64,000 nt of DNA from Helicobacter cetorum MIT 00-7128 (GTDB taxonomy: Bacteria > Campylobacterota > Campylobacteria > Campylobacterales > Helicobacteraceae): positions 1,674,001 through 1,738,000 of the forward strand of contig NC_017737.1 in the NCBI RefSeq assembly GCF_000259255.1, given 5' to 3'. How positions within the stretch are numbered: position 1 is the first letter of the stretch; each line of letters starts with the position of its first letter. A program made the position numbers and the translations under genes. Of this stretch, positions 41,321-52,068 are shown one piece after another. The notes under the pieces were generated by a model. It did not search any database. It was not told the DNA's origin and saw nothing but the letters and a program-made list of their open reading frames with translations.

Positions 41321-42847
41321 CTATTCCCACTCAATTGTTCCGGGTGGCTTAGAAGTGATATCATACACCACACGATTAATCCCACTCACTTCATTGGTGA
41401 TACGATTAGATACTTTTTCTAAAAATGCATGTTCTAAGTGTGAAAAGCTCGCTGTCATGCCATCACTAGCATTCACTGCCCTTAAACACACGACATTTTC
41501 ATAAGTGCGATTATCTCCCATAACCCCTACTGAAAGAGCATTTAGTAGCACACAAAAAGCTTGCCACACCTTATCATATAAATTAGCTTTTTTAAGCTCT
41601 TCAATAAAAATAGCATCAGCCTCTTGCAAGCATTTAAGCTTATCTTCTGTGATTTCACCCAAAATCCTTATAGCAAGTCCGGGTCCGGGGAAAGGATGGC
41701 GCATAAGCATGCTTTCTGGCACACCTAGCTCTCTTCCAAGTGAGCGCACTTCATCTTTAAACAACTCTCTTAATGGCTCTATAAGCTCAAAATCCATCCA
41801 TTCAGGTAACCCGCCTACATTATGGTGCGATTTAATTACCTTTGAAGGCCCTTTAACACTTACTGATTCAATCACATCAGGATACAATGTGCCTTGGGCT
41901 AAAAACTCAATCTTATCTTTTAAGTGGTGCTTTTTAGCCTCTTTTTCAAACACTTCAATAAAGGTCTCACCAATTATTTTTCGTTTTAATTCTGGCTCAC
42001 TCACACCCTTTAATTTAGACAAAAAGATTTTTTTAGCATCTATAGTGTTTAGAGGAATTTGCAAATCCCTAAACATCGTTTGCACCATTTCTTTTTCATT
42101 TTTACGCAACAAACCATGGTCGACAAATACAGCAATTAAATTATCTTTAATCGCCTTATGTAGCAAGGTTGCTACCACGGTAGAATCTACTCCCCCACTC
42201 ACCGCACACAAAACCTTAGCATTGCCAACATGCTCTTTTAATCTAGCAATTTCTTCTTTGGCAAAATTTTTCATTCCCCAAGTTTTTTCGCAACCACAAA
42301 TTTGAAGGGCAAAATTCTCTAAAATTCTACCCCCTTCTTCACTTTGAATCACTTCTGGGTGGAATTGCAAACCAAAAATCTTTTTATATTCAATCGCACA
42401 ATGGGGTGAATTAGCACTTATTGCAATGGTAGTAAAATCTTTGGGCAATTCTACAACCTTGTCCATATGACTCATCCATACAAGACTTTTTGTTTTCACA
42501 CCCTCAAAAAGCATGGAATTTTTAGTGATTTCTAAAGTAGCCTTACCAAACTCTTGCTCATTCGCACAAGCTACTTTCCCACCAAAAAAATCCACCACAT
42601 ACTGCATGCCATAACAAATCCCTAAAATTGGCAAACCTAACTCAAAGATTTTTTCACTAGGCTTGTAGGCATCTTTGGCATACACGCTTGCTGGACCTCC
42701 ACTTAGAATCAAGCCTTTGGGCGCTTTTTTTTGAATATTTTCTACACTTTCAAAAAAGGGAACTATCTCAGCATAAACTCCACTCTCTCTCAAGCGCCTT
42801 GCAATCAGCTGAGTATATTGACTCCCAAAATCTAATACTAAAACCAT
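41321..42847 (-). CDS. guaA: GMP synthase (glutamine-hydrolysing)
   Basis: 508 residues. Glutamine amidotransferase domain with GICYGMQYV (nucleophile Cys about 77) and [11 protein letters not shown]-pyrophosphatase P-loop [12 protein letters not shown] (about 215), and the GuaA C-terminal dimer domain ending GTIEWE. Converts XMP to GMP. Same position as HP0409. Confidence 0.97.
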   Translation of the reverse strand: MVLVLDFGSQYTQLIARRLRESGVYAEIVPFFESVENIQKKAPKGLILSGGPASVYAKDAYKPSEKIFELGLPILGICYGMQYVVDFFGGKVACANEQEFGKATLEITKNSMLFEGVKTKSLVWMSHMDKVVELPKDFTTIAISANSPHCAIEYKKIFGLQFHPEVIQSEEGGRILENFALQICGCEKTWGMKNFAKEEIARLKEHVGNAKVLCAVSGGVDSTVVATLLHKAIKDNLIAVFVDHGLLRKNEKEMVQTMFRDLQIPLNTIDAKKIFLSKLKGVSEPELKRKIIGETFIEVFEKEAKKHHLKDKIEFLAQGTLYPDVIESVSVKGPSKVIKSHHNVGGLPEWMDFELIEPLRELFKDEVRSLGRELGVPESMLMRHPFPGPGLAIRILGEITEDKLKCLQEADAIFIEELKKANLYDKVWQAFCVLLNALSVGVMGDNRTYENVVCLRAVNASDGMTASFSHLEHAFLEKVSNRITNEVSGINRVVYDITSKPPGTIEWE

Positions 42848-42872
42848 TCTACTCTTTCATTTTAAATTATAA

Positions 42873-43349
42873 TTATTTGTGTTTATTGTGGAGCTTATAG
42901 GGATTTTGATAATTTACCTTATAGCCCTCAATCAAACCTAATGCCTTTTCTTTGAACCATTGTTGTAACTTAGAAATATCTTTTCTTTTTTCTCTAGCAC
43001 AAAATTTAGGCTCAATCATAGCAAATACATAATTTGTCTTATCTTTAGTGGATTCAAATAAAATCTCTTGTAAGGAAAGAGCGTTTTTAGGGACTTTATT
43101 CATTGCCATCTCAGATAATAAAACAGCATCAAAATGACAAAGCTCCTTCTTGTCATTTTTATCCTTATCTTTAGCAACTACAAATTTAAGACCCGCATGC
43201 ATTTCATCTTGAAAGTCCATAGATAAAACTTCTAAAAATCTACCACTCAAACTCTCATCGCTTTTGACTGCAAAACCCTGAGACTCTGCAAGCAATGCCC
43301 CTCCTAAAATAAGAAAGCCTAAACCAAAATACTTTAAAAAAAAATCCAT
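42873..43349 (-). CDS. Secreted protein of unknown function (HP0408-like)
   Basis: 158 residues with a signal peptide (YFGLGFLILGGALLAESQ). The mature part is charged and has a Cys pair (KKELCHFDAV; EPKFCARE) likely to form a disulfide, and a C-terminal tail rich in His/Lys/Asn. It follows the cytochrome c gene by 19 nt and so may belong to the BisC redox operon. No family recognised. Confidence 0.7.
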   Translation of the reverse strand: MDFFLKYFGLGFLILGGALLAESQGFAVKSDESLSGRFLEVLSMDFQDEMHAGLKFVVAKDKDKNDKKELCHFDAVLLSEMAMNKVPKNALSLQEILFESTKDKTNYVFAMIEPKFCAREKRKDISKLQQWFKEKALGLIEGYKVNYQNPYKLHNKHK

Positions 43350-43368
43350 AATTATTTTACCCTATTAT

Positions 43369-43908
43369 CTACTCATCATCAGTCGCATAACCATCAATTG
43401 CATGGGAGTGCAAATATTGAATGATTTTGCGTGCCTCTTCATTAGTTGGCATAGCAAAAGTTCTCATCGTTGCAAAAATCCCATCCCACTCTACCATATT
43501 ATGCTCTTTGGGAGCATGGGCTGCATGACACATAGAGCATGTATCATAGTATAAAAACTCAGAATCTGACCATGCTTTAGCTTGGTCGCTTGTAAGTTTT
43601 TTCTTAGGCACTGCAACTTCCATAGTGTCTGATTGCACACCACCTGCCTTAGTTAAAGAAATAAATGCCATAGCAAAATTCTTGGTCGCATACAAAACTC
43701 TGGTGTCATCTTTTTTAAGATAACCCTTTACTTTAACCACACTCTTATCGCCTACATCACTAATTGTATCTACCGGTGTGCCTCTAGCAATAGTTCCAAT
43801 CTTCTCTTTGCCTGATTTATCATAAACATCTATGTCATCACCTGCTACATACAACCTTTGCGCACTCAACACGCTCAAAAACAACGCTAACGCTAGTAAC
43901 TTTTTCAT
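43369..43908 (-). CDS. Periplasmic mono-haem cytochrome c with SH3-like domain
   Basis: 179 residues. Signal peptide MKKLLALALFLSVLSAQ, an SH3-like N-terminal half (DDIDVYDKSGKEKIGTIARG...), then haem motif DTCSMCHAAH and a distal Met candidate in RTFAMPTNEEA. It lies 27 nt downstream of the molybdenum reductase, as the Cj0265c/Cj0264c pair does in Campylobacter, so it probably passes electrons to that enzyme. Confidence 0.82.
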   Translation of the reverse strand: MKKLLALALFLSVLSAQRLYVAGDDIDVYDKSGKEKIGTIARGTPVDTISDVGDKSVVKVKGYLKKDDTRVLYATKNFAMAFISLTKAGGVQSDTMEVAVPKKKLTSDQAKAWSDSEFLYYDTCSMCHAAHAPKEHNMVEWDGIFATMRTFAMPTNEEARKIIQYLHSHAIDGYATDDE

Positions 43909-43935
43909 CTTCTTGCTCCTTCTTAATTTATGTAA

Positions 43936-46332
43936 TTACGCACCAACAATACTTGGCACTGAAATAGAATGATAAGGCCTAACTAACTCGCTCTTTCTAA
44001 GTCTTCTAATTCCCACTAAAACCGTATTGGCTGAAACTGCTTGCGCCATGCCACTTGTAGGGCGTGAAGAGGTAAGCACATTCACATGCCCTGCATTACA
44101 TCGTGGGTTTTTAACTCTAGAATCTTCTGGGTCATACCATGCGCCCTCTTGAATACTTAAAACGCCTTGGCGAATATTTTTTGTTACAAACGCTCCAGCT
44201 AATAACCTTCCTCTAGCATTAAACACTTCCACAATCTCGCCATGCTTAATGCCTAATTTCTTAGCGTCTAATTCATTAATCACTACAGGCTCTCTACCTT
44301 GAATCTTATACACATTTCTAATCCAAGTGTTATCAAGCTGTGAGTGAACACGATATTTTGGGTGTGGAGAGACTAAATGGAATGGATAAGTCTCAGCCAT
44401 TTTAGAGCCTAACCACTCTGCTGGCTCAAACCAAGTCGGATGCCCCTTAAAATCAGCTAGTTTAAAATCCGCACATTTTTGAGAGAAAATTTGAATTTTC
44501 CCACTCTCTGTAGCAAGCTTATTATTCACGGGGTCTTGCCTAAATTCAGCATGACGCACAAACTTTCTTGCGTCTTCAGGAATTTCAAACTCTACAAAGC
44601 CATCTCTCCAAAATTGGTCAAACGATTTTAAAGTAGGCCCATCACTTCTATCATAGAAACGCTTAATCCATTCCATATAACTCTTGCCACCTGTAAAGCG
44701 TTGCTCTGCCTCATTGCCTCCAATTCTTAAGGCTAATTGCCTAAAGATTTCATAATCATCTTTAGATTCATAAACAGGCTCTATAACTTTACGCATAGCA
44801 TAAATGACATTTTTAGAGTAACTGCCTCCAAAAGTGATGTCATCTCTCTCCATAGTGCTAGTAGAGGGAAAAACAATATCAGCAAACTTCGCTGTAGGTG
44901 TCCACCAAGGCTCATGCACAATCACACAATCTAGCGTTCTTAACGCACGAATAAGCTCGTTAGCATCTGGCTCATGCCCTAGTAATGATGAACCACAATT
45001 ATAAACCATTCTCACTTTAGGCAATTTGAGTTTCTTACCCTTAAAGTCAATTTCCTTACCCGGATTTAAAATGGCCTCAGAAACCCTAGATGCTGGAATA
45101 GTGCCTTTCACACGATTGCGCCCTTGTGAAATGCCAGGAATTGGTCTTGCCCCTGAACTTGCTTGACCATTCCCACTATAGTGCATTGAAAAGCCAAAGC
45201 CCCCACCGGGCAAGCCCACTTGACCAATCATACTCGCTAAAGCAATTAGCGCCCAATCAGGTTGCTCGCCATGTTGGGCTCTTTGCATTGCCCAATTCCC
45301 TGCTAAAAAGGTGCGTGTAGAAACAAATAATTCTGCTAATTCTTTAATCTTTTTGACAGGAACTTCTGTGATTTTAGATGCCCATTCGGGAGTTTTTGGC
45401 GTATTATCTGTTTTGCCTAATAAGTAGGGCAAGAATTTATCAAAGCCATCAGTATATTTAGCGATAAAATCCTTGTCATACTTCCCACTCATATACAAAT
45501 GGTTCATCATGCCTAACATTAATGCCACATCAGTATTGGGGCGAATCTGTATCCATTCAGCATTGAAAGCCTGAGCGGTTTCGGTATAAATGGGGTCAAT
45601 ACTAATGAATTTAATCCCAGCTTTTTTATATTCGGGATAGTATCTGTCATTAACATGATTTGGCACAAAATAATCAATACGATTACACTTGAACAAATCC
45701 GCCCCCCACATGACATACACCTTACAATTTTTAATCATCTCTTCATGGGTAGTTTGTTGCGAATAAACTTCCATATCCCCCACTACAATAGGATTCACTC
45801 TTCCTGCTGCGCCATTACTATACTCTCCATCAGTCCCAACTGCCCCCCCTAAAGTCGTGTTAAAAAACCGCCCTGCTAGACTATTACAACGATGCAATTT
45901 ACCCACATGCCCCCAGCCGCTATAACTCGCATTATAGATATTTTCTCTAGGAATTTCTTTAAGCTTCTTAGCTGCCAAATCCAATGCCACATCCCAGCTC
46001 ACACGCACAAATTCTTCTTTTCCACGCAATTCTTTGTGGTTTTTTTTATTTTCCAAAAAACTCTTACGCACACAAGGATATTTAACTCTGGTATCAGAAT
46101 GCACTCTATCTGCCATAGCTTTTAACATTGTGGTAGGATTGTAATCACTTTTTTGGGGAATGATGTCTTTGATAACTCCACTTTGAACCTTCGCAATAAA
46201 AGGGCCAAAATGTGTTGCATGCGGAATGGACTCTACTTTTTCAAAATGATTAATCGCCCCTAAAGGATTAGTGCTTGCAAGTGCAACTGCCCCAGCTGTC
46301 CCCTTTAGGATACTTCTGCGTGAAATAGACAC
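43936..46332 (-). CDS. bisC: BisC/TorA-type molybdopterin oxidoreductase
   Basis: About 798 residues when started at GTG 46332, which has AAGGAG six bases upstream; it yields a clean Tat signal SRRSILKGTAGAVALA. An upstream ATG would add 19 unlikely residues. Motifs: NASYSGWGHVGKLHRC, YSNGAAGRVN (Mo ligand region), MWGADLFKCNRID and a C-terminal molydopterin-dinucleotide domain (VVINELDAKKLGI). Reduces S- or N-oxides in the periplasm, including methionine or biotin sulfoxide by family. Equals HP0407. Confidence 0.88.
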   Translation of the reverse strand: MSISRRSILKGTAGAVALASTNPLGAINHFEKVESIPHATHFGPFIAKVQSGVIKDIIPQKSDYNPTTMLKAMADRVHSDTRVKYPCVRKSFLENKKNHKELRGKEEFVRVSWDVALDLAAKKLKEIPRENIYNASYSGWGHVGKLHRCNSLAGRFFNTTLGGAVGTDGEYSNGAAGRVNPIVVGDMEVYSQQTTHEEMIKNCKVYVMWGADLFKCNRIDYFVPNHVNDRYYPEYKKAGIKFISIDPIYTETAQAFNAEWIQIRPNTDVALMLGMMNHLYMSGKYDKDFIAKYTDGFDKFLPYLLGKTDNTPKTPEWASKITEVPVKKIKELAELFVSTRTFLAGNWAMQRAQHGEQPDWALIALASMIGQVGLPGGGFGFSMHYSGNGQASSGARPIPGISQGRNRVKGTIPASRVSEAILNPGKEIDFKGKKLKLPKVRMVYNCGSSLLGHEPDANELIRALRTLDCVIVHEPWWTPTAKFADIVFPSTSTMERDDITFGGSYSKNVIYAMRKVIEPVYESKDDYEIFRQLALRIGGNEAEQRFTGGKSYMEWIKRFYDRSDGPTLKSFDQFWRDGFVEFEIPEDARKFVRHAEFRQDPVNNKLATESGKIQIFSQKCADFKLADFKGHPTWFEPAEWLGSKMAETYPFHLVSPHPKYRVHSQLDNTWIRNVYKIQGREPVVINELDAKKLGIKHGEIVEVFNARGRLLAGAFVTKNIRQGVLSIQEGAWYDPEDSRVKNPRCNAGHVNVLTSSRPTSGMAQAVSANTVLVGIRRLRKSELVRPYHSISVPSIVGA

Positions 46333-46449
46333 GATTCTCCTTGTGATAAGTAAATTAGATACAAAAAACATCAAAATTTTAGCACACAATAAATAAAACT
46401 ATCGTTAACTATTGTTAACAGATTTCTTAATTTAATAGCCAAACTAAGA

Positions 46450-47031
46450 CTATTTTTTATTCACACTTCCCATATCAGAAACTTTCCCCCACATTAAGCG
46501 GTATTTTCTCTTCATAAATTCAATTTCTTCTCGTGCTTTTTCAAGCTCAATGCGCATCATATCAATGGTTTTTTTATCTTCTTCATAAACTTCTTGCATA
46601 GAAATTAAAGCATCTTTTAAAAACATATTTTCATTTTTAAAAGCCCCTATGGTTTCATCTTTTGCTAACACCACTTTATCATGCAAGCCTAAAATGGTAT
46701 TAATAGTCTTTTCTACAAAGATAGGCTCTAAAGCATGCCCATCCATATCCATTGAAACAAGATTATTTTCCACTCTTTTTACAAGCGCATTAGTCCCACT
46801 GCTCACATCAATTAAGAGCTTAGAGCCACTTTTTTTACTCTGAATTTTCCCCTCATTCACTAATTCTATAATACGCTCTTCAGAAAGTCCAGAAAGCGTG
46901 CTAAACTCGGCAACCTCAACCCATGCTAAAGCGCTTAAATCCTCTAAAATAGCTTGCTTATCTTCATCTAAAACTTTAGTTGTTTCTTCCTCTAAGCCTT
47001 TTTCTACCTTATCTAAATTAAGAATATCCAA
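46450..47031 (-). CDS. DUF3972-type conserved protein (HP0406-like)
   Basis: 193 residues. An acidic N-terminus, a helix-turn-helix-like WVEVAEFSTLSGLSEERIIE (about 36-55), and a long C-terminal coiled coil from about 115. No signal peptide. Found at this place in H. pylori between bisC and nifS. The HTH followed by a coil resembles MerR-like or cell-pole DNA-binding proteins; function unknown. Confidence 0.7.
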   Translation of the reverse strand: MDILNLDKVEKGLEEETTKVLDEDKQAILEDLSALAWVEVAEFSTLSGLSEERIIELVNEGKIQSKKSGSKLLIDVSSGTNALVKRVENNLVSMDMDGHALEPIFVEKTINTILGLHDKVVLAKDETIGAFKNENMFLKDALISMQEVYEEDKKTIDMMRIELEKAREEIEFMKRKYRLMWGKVSDMGSVNKK

Positions 47032-47059
47032 GAATTAATCCTTTCTAATTTATTAAGTC

Positions 47060-48382
47060 TTAACGCAATTTTTTTATCGCTTTCTTTAAGCATTCCAATA
47101 AATAATCAATATCTTGCAACGAATGCGTAAAATGTAAACTCACCCTTAACCAACCGGGCTTTGTAATAAAATCTTCTAATCCTTGAGCCTTAAGGTTTAA
47201 CAAATCATGTCCATAAGGCCCTGCACAAGAGCAACCCGCACGAGTTTCAATACCATATTCATAGCTTAAAACCCTAGCTAATTCATAAGGTGATATACCT
47301 CCAATATTAAAAGCCACAACGCCTAAACGACTAGCTGTTAAATTCCCATAAATACTGATTGCTGGTAAATCTTTTAACCCATACATAAGTAAGCGTAATA
47401 AATTGTCCTCTCGCTTTTTGATAAAATCCAAATCGCATTCATCTCTTAATTGATACGCTAGAGCACTTTTATAAAATTGCAATAATCCCGGTGTGCCAAA
47501 CTCTTCTCTTAAAGGTAGTTCTTCAATAAACTCATGCCTTTTGCTATTAGCGTATTTAATCACGCCTCCAGCACTAAAACTAGGCGCAATTTGAGTGTCA
47601 ATCAAATCTTTGGCAATGCCTAAAAGACCACACCCCCCAACACCCCCTAAAAGCTTATGAGGCGCATAAAAACCTGCCTTGTATTCACAATCTTTAGGGT
47701 TAGCATGAGCGCTAAAATTAGCCAAGTCTAAGGCTAAAGTGGCTTGATATTTTTTACATAATGTTGAAATTTCTTTTAAAGGCGTAAGAAGTCCGGTTAC
47801 ATTAGAGGCAGCGCTAATAGAAACTAGACTATGGGGATTATTTTTTAAATTTTTTTCTAAGTTGTCTAAATCCAATAAACCATGCTCATTTAAAGGAATA
47901 CGCACCACTTCACACAAGCCTTCACGCCAACTAATTTCATTAGAATGGTGTTCATAAGGCCCTACAATAACATGCCTTAAAGGAATATCTTTTAAATACG
48001 GCTCTAAATTTTTCTTCGTTTTTGAAGGAATACACACCCCTAAAATCTCTTGAAATTTCTTAATCGCTGAGCTTGCTCCATATCCAGCACTTAAAATTAG
48101 GTATTGTTCGTTTAAACCTAAAGAGTGGCGCAATCTATTTTGACATTCTTCTAAAAGCGCTCCCATTAAAATCGCATGCTTAGAGGCGATAGAATGAGCG
48201 TTCGCATAGTAAGGCAATAAAGATTTCATGCGTTTTTCAATTAAGCTACTTGCTAATCCTGATGCTCCAAAGTCAAAATAACGCACCCCTTTTTTTAAGA
48301 TAATACTAGAGCGCACCTGCTCTAAAAGGTCTTCATTAGGATTAAGTAAAGGGGCAAAACTCTTATTTAGAAATGCTTGCAT
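47060..48382 (-). CDS. NifS-like class V aminotransferase/cysteine desulfurase
   Basis: 440 residues, PLP-dependent. Lysine in FYAPHKLLGGVGG (about 222), preceded by ALDLANFSAHAN, and a Cys-containing loop AGCSCAGPYGHD like the catalytic Cys loop of desulfurases. Equals HP0405, a second NifS-like protein beside the Fe-S cluster NifS. Substrate unknown; may act on cysteine or a related compound. Confidence 0.8.
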   Translation of the reverse strand: MQAFLNKSFAPLLNPNEDLLEQVRSSIILKKGVRYFDFGASGLASSLIEKRMKSLLPYYANAHSIASKHAILMGALLEECQNRLRHSLGLNEQYLILSAGYGASSAIKKFQEILGVCIPSKTKKNLEPYLKDIPLRHVIVGPYEHHSNEISWREGLCEVVRIPLNEHGLLDLDNLEKNLKNNPHSLVSISAASNVTGLLTPLKEISTLCKKYQATLALDLANFSAHANPKDCEYKAGFYAPHKLLGGVGGCGLLGIAKDLIDTQIAPSFSAGGVIKYANSKRHEFIEELPLREEFGTPGLLQFYKSALAYQLRDECDLDFIKKREDNLLRLLMYGLKDLPAISIYGNLTASRLGVVAFNIGGISPYELARVLSYEYGIETRAGCSCAGPYGHDLLNLKAQGLEDFITKPGWLRVSLHFTHSLQDIDYLLECLKKAIKKLR

Positions 48383-48401
48383 AAAAACCTACCAATGCTT
48401 T

Positions 48402-48716
48402 TTAGTGTTTGTCTCCGCTTAAAATATGAAAATGCAAGTGCATCACTTCTTGTCCAGCGTTTTTACCCACATTGGTTAAAAGCTTATAGCCACTCTCTTT
48501 AATCCCTAATTTATCCACCACTTCAAAAATGAATGCTGTCATTTGTGCCATAAGCTCTGGGGTTATGCCATTAAAATCTTGAATGCTTTTTTTAGGAATA
48601 ACTAACGCATGCACTTTAGCTTTAGGGTTAATATCATAAAAGGATAAAAAATGCTCGTTTTCTAAAATCTTAGAACAAGGGATTTCACCTTTAATTATCT
48701 TTTCAAACACATTCAT
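48402..48716 (-). CDS. HIT-family nucleotide hydrolase
   Basis: 104 residues. IKGEIPCSKI at the N-terminus, FYDINPKAKVHALVIPK, and the HIT triad HLHFH near the C-terminus. Cleaves nucleoside phosphoramidates or dinucleoside polyphosphates (HINT type). Lies 19 nt before the nifS-like gene. Confidence 0.92.
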   Translation of the reverse strand: MNVFEKIIKGEIPCSKILENEHFLSFYDINPKAKVHALVIPKKSIQDFNGITPELMAQMTAFIFEVVDKLGIKESGYKLLTNVGKNAGQEVMHLHFHILSGDKH

Positions 48717-48802
48717 ATTTATGTTTACTCTCTTTTTAAGGTTTCTATTTTATTAAATTTGTATTATACTCTAGCTTTTAAAAATAAAATAAAGGATAGT
48801 TA

Positions 48803-49789
48803 TTGCACACCTTAATAGAGCGATTAGAAAAGGTTAATAACAGCAAAGAGTTAGAAGAAGTGCGTTTGAATGCCCTTGGAAAAAAAGGTGTCTTTGCACT
48901 TAAATTTGCTGAACTTAAGAATTTAAATGGCGCAGAAAAAAACGCCTTTGCTAAAGAAATACACCATTATAAACAAGCGTTTGAAGAAGCGTTTGAGTTG
49001 AAAAAAAAGACCATTATGGAGCTTGAGCTAGAAGAATGCTTAAAAAAAGAAAAAATTGATGTGAGTTTGTTTAACGCTCAAAAAACAAGCTCTTCTCACC
49101 CCCTAAACTACACCAAAAATAAAATCATTGAATTTTTTACCCCCTTAGGATACAAGCTTGAAATCGGCTCTTTAGTGGAAGATGATTTTCATAATTTTAG
49201 CGCTTTAAATTTGCCCCCTTATCATCCTGCAAGAGATATGCAAGACACTTTCTATTTTAAGGATAACAAACTTTTAAGGACACACACTTCACCTGTCCAA
49301 ATCCATACCATGCAAAATCAAACCCCCCCTATTAAGATGATTTGCTTAGGTGAGACCTTTAGGCGAGATTATGACTTAACCCATACGCCCATGTTTCATC
49401 AGATTGAAGGGCTTGTGGTAGATAAAAAAGGAAGTATCCATTTCACGCACTTAAAAGGCGTGATAGAAGATTTTTTGCATTACTTTTTTGGCAATGTGAA
49501 ATTAAGATGGCGTTCGAGCTTTTTCCCTTTTACTGAACCTAGTGCTGAAGTGGATATTAGCTGTGTATTTTGTAAGCAAGAAGGCTGTAGGGTTTGCTCT
49601 CATACTGGCTGGTTAGAAGTTTTAGGCTGTGGCATGGTAAATAATGCCGTCTTTGATGCGGTAGGTTATGAAAATGTGAGCGGATTTGCCTTTGGCATGG
49701 GCATTGAGAGATTAGCAATGCTTACTTGTCAAATCAATGATTTACGCAGTTTCTTTGAAACTGATTTAAGAGTATTGGAGAGCTTTTAA
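48803..49789 (+). CDS. pheS: Phenylalanyl-tRNA synthetase alpha subunit
   Basis: 328 residues from a TTG start with AAAGGA 7 nt upstream. N-terminal coiled coil (about 1-85), class II motif 1 [10 protein letters not shown], motif 2 [19 protein letters not shown], motif 3 [15 protein letters not shown] CxxC pair ([12 protein letters not shown]) is an unusual insertion, also seen in other epsilonproteobacteria as far as I recall. Overlaps pheT by one base. Confidence 0.96.
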   Translation: MHTLIERLEKVNNSKELEEVRLNALGKKGVFALKFAELKNLNGAEKNAFAKEIHHYKQAFEEAFELKKKTIMELELEECLKKEKIDVSLFNAQKTSSSHPLNYTKNKIIEFFTPLGYKLEIGSLVEDDFHNFSALNLPPYHPARDMQDTFYFKDNKLLRTHTSPVQIHTMQNQTPPIKMICLGETFRRDYDLTHTPMFHQIEGLVVDKKGSIHFTHLKGVIEDFLHYFFGNVKLRWRSSFFPFTEPSAEVDISCVFCKQEGCRVCSHTGWLEVLGCGMVNNAVFDAVGYENVSGFAFGMGIERLAMLTCQINDLRSFFETDLRVLESF

Positions 49790-52065
49790 TGAAACTAAGC
49801 ACTTATGATTTGAATGTTTTTGTAGATGTGCCTAAAGATGTATCTAAGCTCTGTGAAAATTTGAGTTGCTTAGGCTTAGAAGTAGAGAGTTGCACCCCTT
49901 ACATCACCCCTAAGAATGTGGTTGTAGGTAAAGTGCTAGAAAAAATGCCCCACCAAAATGCTGAGAAGCTGAGTGTGTGTCAAGTAGATGTGGGTAAGGA
50001 AGTTTTACAAATCGTGTGTGGGGCTAAAAATGTCAAAGAAAATCAATTCGTGCCAGTCGCTCTCAATGGAGCGACAATAGGCTCAACTACTATTGCTAAA
50101 ACCAAACTTAGGGGGGTGGAGAGCTATGGCATGATTTGTTCTAGCACAGAACTTGGCTTTCCTAAAATTAATGAAGGCATATTAGAATTAGATGAAAGTA
50201 TTGGAGAGTTAGTTCTAGGTAAGGAATTGTGCGAATACGCCCCATTCAACACGCATGTTTTAGAAATCTCATTAACCCCAAATCGTGGGGATTGCTTGAG
50301 TGTTTTAGGCGTTGCTAGAGAAATCAGTGCGTTTTATCAATCGCCCCTAAAACCTATCAAGGCATTAGTTTTTACTAAAAAAAGCGATTTAATCACACTC
50401 AATACTGATGAGAGTATTCAATCGCATTTAGCTTATTATTTGATTAAAAACCATTCTTTAAACACCCCTTTAAATATCAAACTTGCACTAGCTCATAACA
50501 ATGCGTTGAGTGAGAATGCTTTAAAAAATTTCATAGAGTATGGCACGCATTTTAGTGGGGTATTAATGAATGCTTATAGCGTAAATTTATCCCCTATTAA
50601 TCTAAGCGTAAAAAGTGATGAAAATAACCTTGAAAGCGTTTATATTAGTAATAAAAAGCTCTCCACTATCGCTATAGAACATACCCAAGAATATTTAAGC
50701 GAGTATCTACTCTTAGAAGCAAGTTATACAGAGCCTGCAAACTTATCCTTAAAACTACATGCCCTAAAAGATAAAACACTTAAAAAAGACAACGCCCTTG
50801 TGTATAGAAGCACTAGGGGAAGCAACCCTAACTTACTAGAAGGTTTAGATTTTTTAAGCACTCATTTAAAGGCTGATGTTTTAGAAGTTAAACAAACCAA
50901 ACATTCTTTGAAAGATTGCACACTCACTATAAAGCTTGAAGAAATTACAGAGATTTTAGGACTTGCCCTAGAAAGAGAAAAAGTTCAAAGCATTTTAAAA
51001 AGTTTAGGCTTTGAAGTTGAGATAAAAGAGCAAAATTTAGAAATTATAGTGCCAAATTTTAGACATGATATTAAGAACATTCAAGATATTGCTGAAGAAG
51101 TCTTACGCTTTGTAGGCATTGATAATTTAGTCTCCAAGCCCCTTAATTGTGTCAATAAAGAAAATGCAAACCCACATTATCACACACACCGCTTTTTTGA
51201 GAACCTTAAACACAAGGCTCTTGCTTGCGATTTTAAAGAAGTCATTCATTATGTGTTTTATTCCAAAGAAGAACAACAAAAGCTAGGTTTTGAAGTTTTA
51301 GAAGACTCACTAGAGTTACAAAACCCTATCACAACGGAGTTAAACTCGCTTAGAACCAGCCTTGTTTGTGGTCTTTTAGATGCGAGTTTGAGAAACAAAA
51401 ATTTAGGGTTTAAAAGCATAGCGTTTTATGAAAAAGGAAGCGTGTATAACTCTAAAAGAGAAGAAACTCAAAAGCTAGGCTTTTTAGTGAGTGGCTTAAG
51501 AGTATTAGAAAGCTATCCTTATGCTAAGGGCAAGGCGTGGGATTTTTACTCTTTTGCTGAATGTATTTCAAAAATTATAGGGGATTTTAGTTTAGAAAAG
51601 TTAGACACTCAAATGCCCATCAATCACCCCTACCAAAGCGCTAAAATCATTCAAAATAACGAAGTCATAGGCACAATTGCAAAAGTCCATCCTAAAGTTA
51701 TCCAAGAACTAGATTTATTTGAAAGCTATTATGCTGAAATTGATGCAACTAAACTCAAGCATCCTAGTATGCTATTACAACCCTTTAGCATTTATCCTAG
51801 TAGCACAAGAGATTTGACCCTTTTAATAGACAAAGACATTGCTTTTAGCACTCTGTTAAAAGCTTTAGAAGATGCTAAAATTCCTAACTTACACGAAATT
51901 CTAGCCCTTGATGTTTTTAAAGAAAACGATAATACTATCGCTTTAAGCATACGCCTTGTTATTAGCTCTTTAGAAAAAACCTTAAATGATGAAGAAGTTA
52001 ATTCTGTCATTCAAAAAGCCCTTGAAATTTTAGAGAAAAAATTCAATGCCCGCCTTAAAGGATAA
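49789..52065 (+). CDS. pheT: Phenylalanyl-tRNA synthetase beta subunit
   Basis: 758 residues. N-terminal tRNA-binding OB domain (KMPHQNAEKLSVCQVDVG), B3/B4 core with ISLTPNRGDCLS, a B5 domain (about 385-460), and a C-terminal anticodon-binding FDX-ACB domain (PSSTRDLTLLIDKD). Pairs with PheS as alpha2-beta2. In an operon pheS-pheT-aroA-ispH. Confidence 0.96.
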   Translation: MKLSTYDLNVFVDVPKDVSKLCENLSCLGLEVESCTPYITPKNVVVGKVLEKMPHQNAEKLSVCQVDVGKEVLQIVCGAKNVKENQFVPVALNGATIGSTTIAKTKLRGVESYGMICSSTELGFPKINEGILELDESIGELVLGKELCEYAPFNTHVLEISLTPNRGDCLSVLGVAREISAFYQSPLKPIKALVFTKKSDLITLNTDESIQSHLAYYLIKNHSLNTPLNIKLALAHNNALSENALKNFIEYGTHFSGVLMNAYSVNLSPINLSVKSDENNLESVYISNKKLSTIAIEHTQEYLSEYLLLEASYTEPANLSLKLHALKDKTLKKDNALVYRSTRGSNPNLLEGLDFLSTHLKADVLEVKQTKHSLKDCTLTIKLEEITEILGLALEREKVQSILKSLGFEVEIKEQNLEIIVPNFRHDIKNIQDIAEEVLRFVGIDNLVSKPLNCVNKENANPHYHTHRFFENLKHKALACDFKEVIHYVFYSKEEQQKLGFEVLEDSLELQNPITTELNSLRTSLVCGLLDASLRNKNLGFKSIAFYEKGSVYNSKREETQKLGFLVSGLRVLESYPYAKGKAWDFYSFAECISKIIGDFSLEKLDTQMPINHPYQSAKIIQNNEVIGTIAKVHPKVIQELDLFESYYAEIDATKLKHPSMLLQPFSIYPSSTRDLTLLIDKDIAFSTLLKALEDAKIPNLHEILALDVFKENDNTIALSIRLVISSLEKTLNDEEVNSVIQKALEILEKKFNARLKG

Positions 52066-52068
52066 TTT

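Noticed and set aside
41505-42305. 266-codon plus-strand ORF within guaA
   Set aside because: Antisense to a clearly functional guaA; low-complexity Ser/Phe/Leu composition typical of a shadow frame.
46333-46389. Upstream ATG extension of the BisC-type reductase
   Set aside because: It would place 19 residues before the Tat motif and lacks a ribosome site, whereas GTG 46332 has AAGGAG at good spacing.
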